Source: Mycobacterium sp. 852013-50091_SCH5140682
Lineage (GTDB): Bacteria > Actinomycetota > Actinomycetes > Mycobacteriales > Mycobacteriaceae
Reading direction: 5' to 3'
NCBI RefSeq assembly: GCF_001665685.1
Contig: NZ_LZTB01000035.1
Span: 62,001-126,000 of the forward strand
Length of the DNA: 64,000 bases
The notes below the pieces were generated by a model, which worked only from the letters and a program-made list of their open reading frames with translations, did not search any database and was not told the origin of the DNA. A program made the position numbers and the translations under genes. Below are positions 52,931 to 61,951 of this stretch, piece after piece; position 1 is the stretch's first letter, and the number at the start of each line of letters is the position of its first letter.

Positions 52931-54082
52931 ATGACTGAGGCTTATATCGTTGACGCCACCCGCACCGCCGTGGGCAGGCGCAAAGGTGGTTTTGCAGACG
53001 CACATCCGGCCGATATGGCCGCACACGTGATCAAGACGGTGGTGGAACGCCATGACATCGATCCGGCGGCCATCGACGACGTCATCCTGGGATGTCTCGA
53101 CAACATCGGCTCCCAGGCCGGAGATATCGCACGAACCGCTGCATTGGCGGCCGGCCTTCCCGAGTCCGTCCCCGGCGTGACTATCGACCGCCAGTGCGGA
53201 TCTGCCCAGCAGGCAGTACATTTCGCCGCACAGGCAGTGATGAGTGGCACGTCGGACCTCATCGTGGCCGGCGGTGTGCAGAAGATGAGCCAGTTCCCGA
53301 TCCTGAGTGCGTTCGCCGCTGGCGAACCGTTCGGATCGACCGATCCCTGGACCGGATGCGAAGGCTGGCGAGCTCGTTACGGCGACCAGGAAATCTCGCA
53401 GTTCCGCGGGGCCGAGATGATCGCGGATCAATGGAAGCTCAGCCGCGAAGACAACGAACGCTTCGCGCTGTCCAGCCATCAGCGCGCGCTCACCGCGATA
53501 GCCGAAGGCCGCTTCACCCGCGAGATCACCGAGTACGCCGGAGTCAGCGTCGACGAGGGCCCGCGCGCGGACACCTCGCTGGAGAAGATGGCAACGCTTC
53601 CGACACTCGTCGAAGGTGGTGTGCTGACTGCCGCAGTCGCCAGTCAAATCTCCGACGGTGCCGCTGCCTTGCTGGTCGCCTCCAAGTCCGCCGTCGATCG
53701 GTTCGGTCTGACCCCCCGCGCACGCATTCACCACATCTCGGTCCGCGGCGCGGACCCCGTCATGATGCTGACTGCGCCGATTCCGGCCACCCAGCATGCG
53801 CTCAAGCGCACCGGCCTGTCCATCGATGACATCGACACCGTGGAAATCAACGAGGCTTTCGCGCCCGTCGTGCTGGCGTGGCTGGCCGAACTGGGCGCCG
53901 ATCCCGCGAAGGTCAACCCCAACGGCGGCGCCATCGCCCTGGGGCACCCGATCGGTTGCACCGGTGCGCGGTTGATGACGTCCATGCTGCACGAATTGGA
54001 ACGCACAGGTGGCCGATTCGGTCTGCAGACCATGTGCGAAGGCGGCGGACAGGCCAACGTCACGATCATCGAGCGGCTGTAG
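52931..54082 (+). CDS. Thiolase family protein (acetyl-CoA C-acyltransferase)
   Basis: A 383-residue thiolase. Nucleophilic Cys89 is in TIDRQCGSAQQAVHFAAQ; NEAFAPVVLAWLAELG, ALGHPIGCTGAR with the catalytic His and TMCEGGGQ with the second Cys are intact. It performs the last step of beta-oxidation on 3-ketoacyl-CoA. There is no Shine-Dalgarno before the ATG, which is consistent with leaderless translation from the promoter at 52911. The next acyl-CoA dehydrogenase starts 1 base after its stop. Confidence 0.95.
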   Translation: MTEAYIVDATRTAVGRRKGGFADAHPADMAAHVIKTVVERHDIDPAAIDDVILGCLDNIGSQAGDIARTAALAAGLPESVPGVTIDRQCGSAQQAVHFAAQAVMSGTSDLIVAGGVQKMSQFPILSAFAAGEPFGSTDPWTGCEGWRARYGDQEISQFRGAEMIADQWKLSREDNERFALSSHQRALTAIAEGRFTREITEYAGVSVDEGPRADTSLEKMATLPTLVEGGVLTAAVASQISDGAAALLVASKSAVDRFGLTPRARIHHISVRGADPVMMLTAPIPATQHALKRTGLSIDDIDTVEINEAFAPVVLAWLAELGADPAKVNPNGGAIALGHPIGCTGARLMTSMLHELERTGGRFGLQTMCEGGGQANVTIIERL

Positions 54083-54083
54083 C

Positions 54084-55235
54084 ATGCAGCGCTCACTATA
54101 CGGAGCCGACCACGAAGCCTACCGGGAAACCGTGCGAGAGTTCCTTACCCGCGAAGTTGTTCCCCATCAACATGATTGGGATCGTGACCGCTGGATTGAC
54201 CGGTCGGTTTTCGCCCGCGCGGCGAAGTCCGGCATCTATGCGCTACAGATCCCCGAAGAGTACGGCGGGGCCAGCGAACCCGACTACCGGTTCCGGATGG
54301 TGGTCTGCGAGGAGATCGCCCGGATCAACGCCTTGTCCTTTGGTCTCACCATCAGCCTGCAGGACGATCTTGTCCTGCACTATCTGCTGGATCTGACCAA
54401 CGACGAGCAGAAGTCGCGGTGGCTCCCCGGATTCGCCGCCGGCGAGGTGATCGGCGCGCTGGCGATGACGGAGCCCGGCGCAGGAAGCGACCTTCGCGGC
54501 ATGCGCACCACCGCACGCCGCGAAGGCGATCATTGGATCCTCAACGGGCAGAAGACATTCATCTCCAGCGGAATAATGTCCGACGTTGTTGTGGTCGCCG
54601 CGAAGACCGACCCAGAGGGCGGATCGCGAGCGTTCAGCCTGTTCGTCGTCGAGCGCGACACGCCTGGGTTCGAGCGCGGGCGCAAGCTCGACAAAGTTGG
54701 CCTGCCCGCCCAGGACACCTCGGAACTCTACTTCCGCGATGCGGTCGTTCCCGCGCAGAATCTTCTGGGCGAGGCCGGTCGTGGATTGCAGTATCTGATG
54801 AGCCACCTCCCGAGGGAGCGGCTCGGCGTAACCGCCAAGTCCATGGCCACCACACGGGCGATCTACAACATGACCGTCGAATACTGCCAGAGCCGCCAAG
54901 CGTTCGGTGGCCCGCTCACCGACAAACAGCATGTCCGGTTCGAATTGGCCGAGATGGCCACCGAAATCGACATCGCCGAGGCCTACACGGATCGAAGTGT
55001 GCTCGCCTACAACGCAGGTGAACTTACGCCGGTCGATGCCGCAAAGGGTAAGTGGTATCTCAGCGAACTGCAGAAGCGGGTGATCGACCGGTGCCTGCAG
55101 TTGCACGGCGGGTACGGATACATGCTCGAATACCCGGTGGCCCGTGCCTACTTGGATACTCGCATCCAGACGATTTACGGCGGCACTACCGAAATTATGA
55201 AAGAGATCATCGGCCGCGAAATCGCCGCCTCTTAG
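54084..55235 (+). CDS. Acyl-CoA dehydrogenase (LCAD/IVD-like catalytic Glu position)
   Basis: A 383-residue flavoenzyme: LAMTEPGAGSDLRGMRTTAR, GQKTFISSGIMSDVVVVAAK and LQLHGGYGYMLEYPVARAYL. The position that holds the base in MCAD is Gly here (IYGGTTEIM); instead Glu245 in LPRERLGV is placed as in long-chain and isovaleryl-CoA dehydrogenases. The product probably handles a longer or branched acyl chain. The ATG at 54084 follows the thiolase stop by 1 base; the upstream frame is a shadow of the thiolase. Confidence 0.94.
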   Translation: MQRSLYGADHEAYRETVREFLTREVVPHQHDWDRDRWIDRSVFARAAKSGIYALQIPEEYGGASEPDYRFRMVVCEEIARINALSFGLTISLQDDLVLHYLLDLTNDEQKSRWLPGFAAGEVIGALAMTEPGAGSDLRGMRTTARREGDHWILNGQKTFISSGIMSDVVVVAAKTDPEGGSRAFSLFVVERDTPGFERGRKLDKVGLPAQDTSELYFRDAVVPAQNLLGEAGRGLQYLMSHLPRERLGVTAKSMATTRAIYNMTVEYCQSRQAFGGPLTDKQHVRFELAEMATEIDIAEAYTDRSVLAYNAGELTPVDAAKGKWYLSELQKRVIDRCLQLHGGYGYMLEYPVARAYLDTRIQTIYGGTTEIMKEIIGREIAAS

Positions 55236-55431
55236 TTTCTGTCACCGCTGCGCGGGCCGAGTTGACACTCGGCCCGCGCGGCTGCATTCCAGGCGACCGC
55301 AGTGCACGTACCGCCCTGCCGGGCACAATGACTTTGGCGCCACAATGTTCACCTGACTCTTTACGTCGGCACAAGGAACCAAGCATCGATCGCGTTATGC
55401 AGCAGCATATTTCGCTGCGCCGTCCTGCGGG

Positions 55432-56610
55432 TCACGCAGCGAGCTGAAACAGCCCCTCGATCAGCTGACGCCGTTGGGTCCAGTCCGCCGACCGCAGATC
55501 GACATGACCCGCCTCGGTGACAATCACCTCGACGTCGTGTGCAGGCGTGGAAGCCGGTCGACTCAGCGCCTCGACAAGCGTTGACCGGCCGCGGAATTGT
55601 GCCGGAACAGCGATGATGGATAGTCCGGTCCGATTCAGCCGCGCGGCGGTGCAGTAATCCGGGTGCCCCCCGATTCCGCCGACCACTTTGTTTCCAACGC
55701 CCTCGACGTTGATCTGGCCGAACGGATCGATCTCGATGGCCGTGTTCACGGCGACGAACGGTGCACCCCGGGACAGCCGGGTGAGGTCATGACTGTGTTC
55801 GATGCCGCGCAGTATCGGCCGGCCGTCGGCCCACCGATACAGCTCCGCACTCCCGAACAGGTAGGTAGCCGACGGTTCGCCGATCAGGAGCCCCCGCCGC
55901 TCCAGGTCCATTACCGCGTCGGTGAGCAGTCCGGTGTCGATGGCCAGCGCCTTGGTGGAACGTTGTAGGAGTGCGGTTCCGAGCTGACCTGGCCCGTATT
56001 GCAGCCGGGCGCCCTCCGGGATGAGATCGAGTACCCGGTCGGCCAGAGCGTCGTGCAATGCCTCCGTTGACCTCGACGGCATATCCGCCGGAGCGTCTCC
56101 GGCACGGCCGATGATCGTCACACGATCCGGTGATAGCGGGGTTCCGGCGTACGCTGACGGGGCGTCCTCGTCGAGCACCGCCCAGACTGGGACACCGAGG
56201 TCGACCAGAGCCTGTTGCCAGGATACTTCGGTGCAGAACCGCAGGCCGTCTCCGCGCCGGGTCATCCGGGTGATGAGCGCATCGGGGCGCAAGTGAGAGC
56301 CCAGCAAGGCAGGTATGGCAGCCATACTGGTCGGCACCGCGCTCGTGGTCGGGCTCGACAGCAGCGCCCGAACACCCCAACCAGGCATGAGGGTGACTAC
56401 TCCGGCGAATACCTCTGGCGTAATCCCCTGCGGAGCAACCGGACTCCACCCAAGAACCAGGGTGATACGCGAATCAGGGGGCGCGGCAGAACTCAGCGCC
56501 TCGCCGATCGACTGACCGTCATCGAGGATATTCACCGCTCCCACCCCATCGCCAAGCGCGATGACGAGATCCCGATCAGCGGTCTGACGCAGCAGGGCAG
56601 ACATGTCCAT
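55432..56610 (-). CDS. Acetyl-CoA hydrolase/CoA-transferase family protein
   Basis: About 392 residues from the ATG at 56610 (MDMSALLRQTADRDLVIALG). The first domain covers about 1-180 and the C-terminal domain has GAPFVAVNTAIEIDPFGQIN, VEGVGNKVVGGIGGHPDYCT and SIIAVPAQFRGRSTLVEALS, matching the 4-hydroxybutyrate/acetate CoA-transferase group. It would exchange CoA between carboxylic acids or hydrolyse acyl-CoA. The frame is open upstream to 56871 but overlaps FprB; starting 18 bases past the FprB stop is more reasonable. It is the last gene of the P450 operon. Confidence 0.85.
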   Translation of the reverse strand: MDMSALLRQTADRDLVIALGDGVGAVNILDDGQSIGEALSSAAPPDSRITLVLGWSPVAPQGITPEVFAGVVTLMPGWGVRALLSSPTTSAVPTSMAAIPALLGSHLRPDALITRMTRRGDGLRFCTEVSWQQALVDLGVPVWAVLDEDAPSAYAGTPLSPDRVTIIGRAGDAPADMPSRSTEALHDALADRVLDLIPEGARLQYGPGQLGTALLQRSTKALAIDTGLLTDAVMDLERRGLLIGEPSATYLFGSAELYRWADGRPILRGIEHSHDLTRLSRGAPFVAVNTAIEIDPFGQINVEGVGNKVVGGIGGHPDYCTAARLNRTGLSIIAVPAQFRGRSTLVEALSRPASTPAHDVEVIVTEAGHVDLRSADWTQRRQLIEGLFQLAA

Positions 56611-56627
56611 CCGAGGCAGCCCAACCC

Positions 56628-58220
56628 CTAGGTTCCCAGACCCGCGGCAGCGAGAAGCGCCGCCCGGTCGACAACCTTCACTCGCGGACGTGACGCAGCA
56701 ACTCCTTGCTCGCGTTCGGCGGCATCGATGAGGTGCCATCCCGCCAGGTCCACCACGTTCACACCGCGCGCGGTCAGCTCCACGGCGTTGAATCGTTCGT
56801 GCGATGCCGGGGTCGGCAGGGTGCCGGCCCGCGCATCGGCGAGCAGGTTGGTGACGGTCTCTCGTGCACACAACCGGTTGGTGCCGATGACACCTCGAGG
56901 CCCGCGTTTGATCCAGCCGGTGACGTACACCCCTGCTTCGGGTGCACCGTCGCGGATCACGCGACCGCCGTCGTTGGGGATCACCCCAGCAGCGTCGTCG
57001 AACGGCAAACCATCGATGGGCGTGCCGCGATAGCCGATCGACTTCAGAACCAGCGACGTGTCGATCGAGGTGATTCCCCGACCGTCCTCGACTTCCAGGG
57101 TGGCGACCCGATCGGTACCGGCGATGCGTACCGGACGGGTACCGAAACGCAGCACAATGCGCTTGTTGTCCAGCGTCGTCGACCGCTGCGCGTAGTCGGC
57201 GACGATGTCGAACTTCAAAGCGCGTTCCTGATCGTCGGGCCGCTCCCCCAGCTGTCCCTCGACTACCACGTCCACGCCCGGCAGCGAGCCGAGTGCCAAC
57301 AGTTCGCCGACCGAGAACGCGCCGTCTGCTGCACCGCGGCGGCCCAAAACCACGACTTCACGCACGCCGCCAGCGGCCAGCTGATCCAAGGCGTGTTCGG
57401 CAATATCGGTGCCCGCCAGCTGATCTCGATCCATCATCAACACCCGGGCGGCGTCCAAGGCCACGTTACCGTTGCCGACGATCACCACCCGCGGGCCCGT
57501 CAGATCGAATCGCCTGTCGGCGTAGTCGGGATGCCCGTTGTACCAGTTCACGAACTCCGCGGCGCCGACGGTGCCGAGCAGTTCTTCACCCGCGATTCCG
57601 AGATCGCGGGTTCGGGAGGCGCCTACGGCGTAGATCACCGCGTCATGCGTGGCCATGAGTTGGTCGTGGGTTACGTCCTCACCGATGCCAACGTTGAAAT
57701 AGCACGTGACGTTGGGGCTGGCGAGTGCCGTCTCGAACAGCTGTACCACATCCTTGGTGCGTTGGTGATCAGGCGCGACACCGAATCGAACCAAGCCGAA
57801 TGGTGTTGGAAGTCTGTCAAAGACATCTACATGGACGCCGGTGATGCGCGCCAAATCGGCCACCGTGTAACACGCGGCTGGTCCGGCGCCCACCACAGCC
57901 ACCCGCAGCACGTCCCGTCCTACAGCGGTCGGTGACCACTTGGCCGGGATCGGGCGGACGGCCAACGGTTCGGTGGCGAAGTGATTGGCGTTGATGGTCT
58001 TGAATCGCTGCTGCGATGGCGGGAGGTCATCCTCGTGGTAGATCGCGCCGACCGGGCAAACAGCAACGCATGCACCACAATCCACGCAGGTAGCTGGGTC
58101 GATGTAGAGCATCGGCGCGGCTGCCCCAGCTGGACCCGGTACGGGCCGGATGCAGTCGACGGGGCATACCGGGACGCAACTGGCGTCGGTGCAGCAGTTC
58201 TGGGTGATGACGAAGGCCAT
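56628..58220 (-). CDS. fprB: Ferredoxin-fused ferredoxin-NADP reductase (FprB type)
   Basis: A 530-residue fusion. Residues 1-70 are a bacterial ferredoxin with Cys10, Cys15, Cys19 and Cys23, and Cys45, Cys48, Cys51 and Cys55 (CVDCGACVAVCPVG), enough for two clusters. The rest is an adrenodoxin-reductase-like NADPH:ferredoxin reductase: VAVVGAGPAACYTVADLAR for FAD, FGLVRFGVAPDHQRTKDVV, VIVGNGNVALDAARVLM for NADP, and YVTGWIKRGPRGVIGTN. It should feed electrons through the ferredoxin at 58292 to the P450 at 60692. Confidence 0.95.
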   Translation of the reverse strand: MAFVITQNCCTDASCVPVCPVDCIRPVPGPAGAAAPMLYIDPATCVDCGACVAVCPVGAIYHEDDLPPSQQRFKTINANHFATEPLAVRPIPAKWSPTAVGRDVLRVAVVGAGPAACYTVADLARITGVHVDVFDRLPTPFGLVRFGVAPDHQRTKDVVQLFETALASPNVTCYFNVGIGEDVTHDQLMATHDAVIYAVGASRTRDLGIAGEELLGTVGAAEFVNWYNGHPDYADRRFDLTGPRVVIVGNGNVALDAARVLMMDRDQLAGTDIAEHALDQLAAGGVREVVVLGRRGAADGAFSVGELLALGSLPGVDVVVEGQLGERPDDQERALKFDIVADYAQRSTTLDNKRIVLRFGTRPVRIAGTDRVATLEVEDGRGITSIDTSLVLKSIGYRGTPIDGLPFDDAAGVIPNDGGRVIRDGAPEAGVYVTGWIKRGPRGVIGTNRLCARETVTNLLADARAGTLPTPASHERFNAVELTARGVNVVDLAGWHLIDAAEREQGVAASRPRVKVVDRAALLAAAGLGT

Positions 58221-58291
58221 TGTTGTCTTGTGCTGCCTCTCCTGAGGTCTTCCGGGGTGTGTGAGTGCGTGCGAACCCGTGTCGACACCGA

Positions 58292-58477
58292 TCAGTTGTC
58301 GATGGAGATCGCGCCGGTCGGGCAGTTGGAAACCGCCTCTTGGGCAACTGCGCGGTCCTCGTCCGCGTCACCGATCACGTGCGACTGCCCATCGTCTCCG
58401 ATCTCGAAGACTGTCGGCGCTGTCATCTCGCAAAGTCCGATTCCGGAGCATTTGGTTGCGTCTACGCGGATCTTCAT
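58292..58477 (-). CDS. [3Fe-4S]-type ferredoxin, P450 partner
   Basis: A 61-residue ferredoxin with Cys10, Cys16 and Cys52 (KCSGIGLC, then NCPTGAI). Ile occupies the position where a 4Fe ferredoxin would have the second Cys, so three ligands and a [3Fe-4S] cluster are expected, as in other actinobacterial P450 ferredoxins. Its ATG overlaps the aldehyde dehydrogenase stop by 1 base (TGATG), so the two are coupled. Confidence 0.94.
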   Translation of the reverse strand: MKIRVDATKCSGIGLCEMTAPTVFEIGDDGQSHVIGDADEDRAVAQEAVSNCPTGAISIDN

Positions 58478-59877
58478 CAGAACACCCTTCTCATGATTTT
58501 CACGGCTCTGTCGGTGTACGGCGGGTAGGTCAGCCTGAGGTCCGGCCGAGCAGATTTGGCCAGTACGGCGCGGCGGTGGCTCAACGCCTCGAAGCCCCAG
58601 CGTCCGTGGTACTGGCCTATCCCGCTGGCACCGACACCGCCGAAGGGAAGCTGCGGAGCCAGACAGTGCATTGCAATGTGATTGATCACGGCACCACCGG
58701 ATGGAATCTGATCGATGATATCCCGTCCCACACGCTGTGATCCGGTGAAGACGTATAGCGCCAAAGGCTTTGGACGTGAGTTCACGAACTCGACTGAAGC
58801 CTGCACCGATTCGACACTCAGAATGGGCAGTATCGGTCCAAAGATTTCGTCAGCCATCACCGAGTCCGTCGGCGCCGGATCCCGGATAACCGTCGGCTCG
58901 ATACTCAGCGTTTCGGAATCACCGTGACCACCGGCCACGATCGTGCCACTGGTGGCGTCGATCAACGCGGTGAGCCGATCGAACTGCCGCTGATTGACGA
59001 TGCGCTGCCCGCCGCCGGCTTCGTCGGATCGGAACGCTGCGATGGACGCAACAACCTTGTCAGTGAAGGCACCTGCGACGGTGCGGTCCACCAACACGTA
59101 ATCGGGTGCAATGCAGGTCTGCCCGGAGTTCATGAGCTTTACCCATGCGACACGGCGTGCAGCGACGTCAAGGTCAGCATCCGCGGTGACAAGGACCGGG
59201 CTTTTTCCTCCGAGTTCGAGCGTGACCGGTGTCAGCGTCGGCGCTGCAGCTGCCATGATCTTGCGGCCGATCTCGGTACCGCCGGTGAACAGCACGTGAT
59301 CGAATCCCTGCGCGATCAGGCTCTGGGTGGTTCCACCATCACCTTCGATGACCCTAACTGCTTCGCTGTCAAGGTATTTGGGCACGATCTCGGACAGCAG
59401 CTGCGAGGTGGCCGGGGCCAGCTCAGAAGGCTTGAGCACGGCGCAGTTGCCTGCCGATATCGCCGCAACCAGCGGAGCGATGCTCAGATAGAACGGGTAG
59501 TTCCACGGACCGATGACCAGCACCACGCCCAGTGGGTCGTACTGCACCCACCCCCGACCGGGCAACTGCGCGAGTGGCAGGGGAGTACGACTTCGCCGTA
59601 CCCATTTTCTGAGGTGCCTACGTGCGTAGGTCGCCTCGCCCTTGGTCGAAGCGATGTCCCCGAGCCACGCTTCCACCGGTGGGCGGCCCAAGTCCTTGGC
59701 CAACGCCCCGGCGATCGCTGACTCTTGCTCATCGCACAACGATTCGATGGCCGCCAACTGCTCCAGGCGCCACCGCAACGGTTTGGTGCGCCCGGTTGCG
59801 AACACGCGTCGCAAACCAGGCAGGGCGTCAACGTCCGCGGCGCTCGACGGAGCATCGGTTGCTGCATTCACCGTCAT
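58477..59877 (-). CDS. Aldehyde dehydrogenase (coniferyl-aldehyde-dehydrogenase-like)
   Basis: A 466-residue class 3-like aldehyde dehydrogenase: PWNYP with Asn126, Glu221 in ELGGKSP, catalytic Cys255 in GQTCIAPDY, EIFGPILPIL and the C-terminal SGIGQYHGRWGFEALSHRR of the membrane-associated/CALDH group. It oxidises a hydrophobic aldehyde to acid with NAD(P). Following the SDR alcohol dehydrogenase in the operon, it completes alcohol-to-acid oxidation of the P450 product (inference). Confidence 0.94.
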   Translation of the reverse strand: MTVNAATDAPSSAADVDALPGLRRVFATGRTKPLRWRLEQLAAIESLCDEQESAIAGALAKDLGRPPVEAWLGDIASTKGEATYARRHLRKWVRRSRTPLPLAQLPGRGWVQYDPLGVVLVIGPWNYPFYLSIAPLVAAISAGNCAVLKPSELAPATSQLLSEIVPKYLDSEAVRVIEGDGGTTQSLIAQGFDHVLFTGGTEIGRKIMAAAAPTLTPVTLELGGKSPVLVTADADLDVAARRVAWVKLMNSGQTCIAPDYVLVDRTVAGAFTDKVVASIAAFRSDEAGGGQRIVNQRQFDRLTALIDATSGTIVAGGHGDSETLSIEPTVIRDPAPTDSVMADEIFGPILPILSVESVQASVEFVNSRPKPLALYVFTGSQRVGRDIIDQIPSGGAVINHIAMHCLAPQLPFGGVGASGIGQYHGRWGFEALSHRRAVLAKSARPDLRLTYPPYTDRAVKIMRRVF

Positions 59878-59886
59878 TGGGGATCC

Positions 59887-60678
59887 TCAGAACTCGGGCT
59901 TGGGAACCACGCCGCTACTCACTGCACCGGTGATGCCACCATCGACTGCGAGGGCCTGGCCGTTCACCCACCGGGCGGCATCCGAGGCCAGGAACAGGAC
60001 CACCGAAGCTACGTCGCCGGGATCGGCGTGACGGCCCAAAAGCTCCTTGACTCCGTCGAGTGTGTCTTTGCCCATCGATTGCTCGAAGTCGGCCAGAATG
60101 GGAGTCTCTACCGGGCCGGGCAGAACGGCGTTGATCCGAAAGCCCATCTGCGCCAATGCCAAGCCCATCGATTGGGTGTAGACGGTGGTCACTTCTTTCG
60201 AAAAGTTGTAGGCATTCCCCGACTGCGGGTTGGCCTTGAACCAGGCTGCGCCTTCCTCGAAAGTATCGGTGGCCAGCACATCGCGAATAGTGTCGAGGCG
60301 CTCGGGCCACCCGAATCCCGCGGTAGAGGACACAATGGTGATCGATCCACCCGGTGTCAGTCGCTCGAAGAATGCCTCGCTGATGTGCCGAACGGCGAGG
60401 CTGTTGACGGCGAAGACCAGATCGGCCGGCGCCGTTCCCGGGATTCCGGCGACGTTCATCAGCCCGTCGTAGGGTCCGTCGAGGCTCTCCAACGCGGCGT
60501 CGATACTGCGGGGGTTCGCCAGGTCTACTTCGATGTGACGGGTGACTTGCGCCCGCGGCTGGTTTCGGTCGAGGCTGGTCACCTCGGCTCCGCCGGCCAA
60601 CAGCTGCTCGGCTACGGCGTGGCCGATGCCGGAGGCGGCCCCGGTGACTACATAGTGTTTGCCTGAAAACTCGGTCAT
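59887..60678 (-). CDS. SDR family alcohol dehydrogenase (coniferyl-alcohol-dehydrogenase-like)
   Basis: A 263-residue SDR with TGAASGIG at 12-19, NVAGIPGTAPADLVFAVNSL, catalytic Ser about 118, Tyr157 and Lys161 (YNFSK), and LPGPVETPILADF. The shortened central region and loop before the Tyr (PERLDTIRDVLATDTFEE) resemble coniferyl-alcohol dehydrogenases and 3-alpha-hydroxysteroid dehydrogenases. It probably oxidises the alcohol produced by the neighbouring P450. It lies 9 bases upstream of the aldehyde dehydrogenase gene. Confidence 0.9.
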   Translation of the reverse strand: MTEFSGKHYVVTGAASGIGHAVAEQLLAGGAEVTSLDRNQPRAQVTRHIEVDLANPRSIDAALESLDGPYDGLMNVAGIPGTAPADLVFAVNSLAVRHISEAFFERLTPGGSITIVSSTAGFGWPERLDTIRDVLATDTFEEGAAWFKANPQSGNAYNFSKEVTTVYTQSMGLALAQMGFRINAVLPGPVETPILADFEQSMGKDTLDGVKELLGRHADPGDVASVVLFLASDAARWVNGQALAVDGGITGAVSSGVVPKPEF

Positions 60679-60691
60679 CGTGTTCCTCCGG

Positions 60692-61951
60692 TCAGTCGAG
60701 GGTGTAAGGCAGAGATTTGACGGCGTGCACGAAGTTCCCGGTCAGGAATTCCGGCTCACCGACGCGCAGAGTCGGAGCACGCTGAATCAGCTCCCGGAAG
60801 ATCGCTTCGAGCTGCATCTTGGCGAGGAAGGCTCCCATGCAGAAGTGCGGCCCACCGCCACCGAATCCCATGTGTCCATTGGGTTCCCGGGTGATGTCGA
60901 ACTCATAGGGGTTGGCGAAGACGCGCTCATCCCGGTTGCCCGAGGAGTACATCAGCAGCACCCACTCACCTTCACGAACCAGTTGTCCGCACAGTTCGGT
61001 GTCCTGGGTCGCGGTCCTGCGGAAGGTCATGACGGGGCTGGCCCATCGCACGAATTCCTCGATGGCGAGCTTGATGTGGGCATCGAAGTCACGTTCCAGC
61101 AGTGACCGCTGCTGCGGGAACTGCTGCAGCGCCATCGTGGTGAGAGTGACGGTGTTGCGGGTGGTGTCGTTGCCGGCCACGGACAACAGCACGAAGAACG
61201 CACCGAGTTCCTCGTCAGTGAGTCGGCGACCGTCGATCTCCGCTTGAACCAACATCGACATCAGATCCGAAGTAGGGTGTGCACGCCGTTGCTCGGCGAG
61301 TTCGAGTCCTGCGGTGAGCATCCCGACCAGAGATTCGTTGAGCACTTCCCCCGGTTCACGGCCGGCGGCCACATCGGCATCAGCCCAGGACACCATGCCG
61401 TCGGCATGGTGGGCGGCCTCATCGCGGTATTCCTCGGGCAGGCCGACCATCTCGTAGATCGTCCACATGGGTAGCCGTTTGGATACCTGCTCCACGAAGT
61501 CACCGCTGCGTGTGGAGAGCAAATCGGTCACGATCGTCGCTGCCTGGACCTTGATCTGGTCCTGGATCTTGGCGACTTGGCGCGGAGTGAAGACCGAACT
61601 GATCAGCCGGCGAAGAGTGGAGTGTTGCGCACCGTCCATCGCCAGGAAGGATTGCGCGGCATCCAGAATATCCTCGGGCACCGCCTCGATCATGACTCCC
61701 TGCCCGGAGCAGAACAGCTGCGGATTCTTGCTGACGTAGGCGATGTCCTGGTGACGTGTCACCGCCCAGAGTCCGTCGATTTCGGCTTCGATCAGCGCAC
61801 CTTCGATCGGCGCATGCCAGCTGAGCGGCCGCTCGTCGCGCAGGATCTTGAAGGATTGTTCGCGTTCCTCGGCTGTGGCCGACCAGAAGCTCAAGGGAGA
61901 GATACTGACAGGATCATATGGCCGTGCGGGCATCAGGGTCTGAGTGTTCAT
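60692..61951 (-). CDS. Cytochrome P450
   Basis: A 419-residue soluble P450. The I-helix oxygen-activation motif AGNDTT is at 259-264, the ExxR pair is Glu299/Arg302 and the heme-binding loop FGGGGPHFCMG has Cys371. It lacks a membrane anchor, as usual in mycobacteria. Substrate is not readable; neighbours (SCP2, acyl-CoA synthetase, ferredoxin, FprB, alcohol and aldehyde dehydrogenases) imply terminal hydroxylation of a terpenoid, sterol side chain or fatty alcohol. Its ATG overlaps the acyl-CoA synthetase stop by 1 base. I do not assign a CYP number. Confidence 0.95.
   Translation of the reverse strand: MNTQTLMPARPYDPVSISPLSFWSATAEEREQSFKILRDERPLSWHAPIEGALIEAEIDGLWAVTRHQDIAYVSKNPQLFCSGQGVMIEAVPEDILDAAQSFLAMDGAQHSTLRRLISSVFTPRQVAKIQDQIKVQAATIVTDLLSTRSGDFVEQVSKRLPMWTIYEMVGLPEEYRDEAAHHADGMVSWADADVAAGREPGEVLNESLVGMLTAGLELAEQRRAHPTSDLMSMLVQAEIDGRRLTDEELGAFFVLLSVAGNDTTRNTVTLTTMALQQFPQQRSLLERDFDAHIKLAIEEFVRWASPVMTFRRTATQDTELCGQLVREGEWVLLMYSSGNRDERVFANPYEFDITREPNGHMGFGGGGPHFCMGAFLAKMQLEAIFRELIQRAPTLRVGEPEFLTGNFVHAVKSLPYTLD

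Noticed and set aside
52913..54085. Minus-strand open frame of 390 codons
   Set aside because: Antisense to the thiolase at 52931, which has all catalytic motifs.
56706..57935. Plus-strand open frame of 409 codons
   Set aside because: It is the antisense shadow of FprB, a frequent effect of high-GC codon bias.
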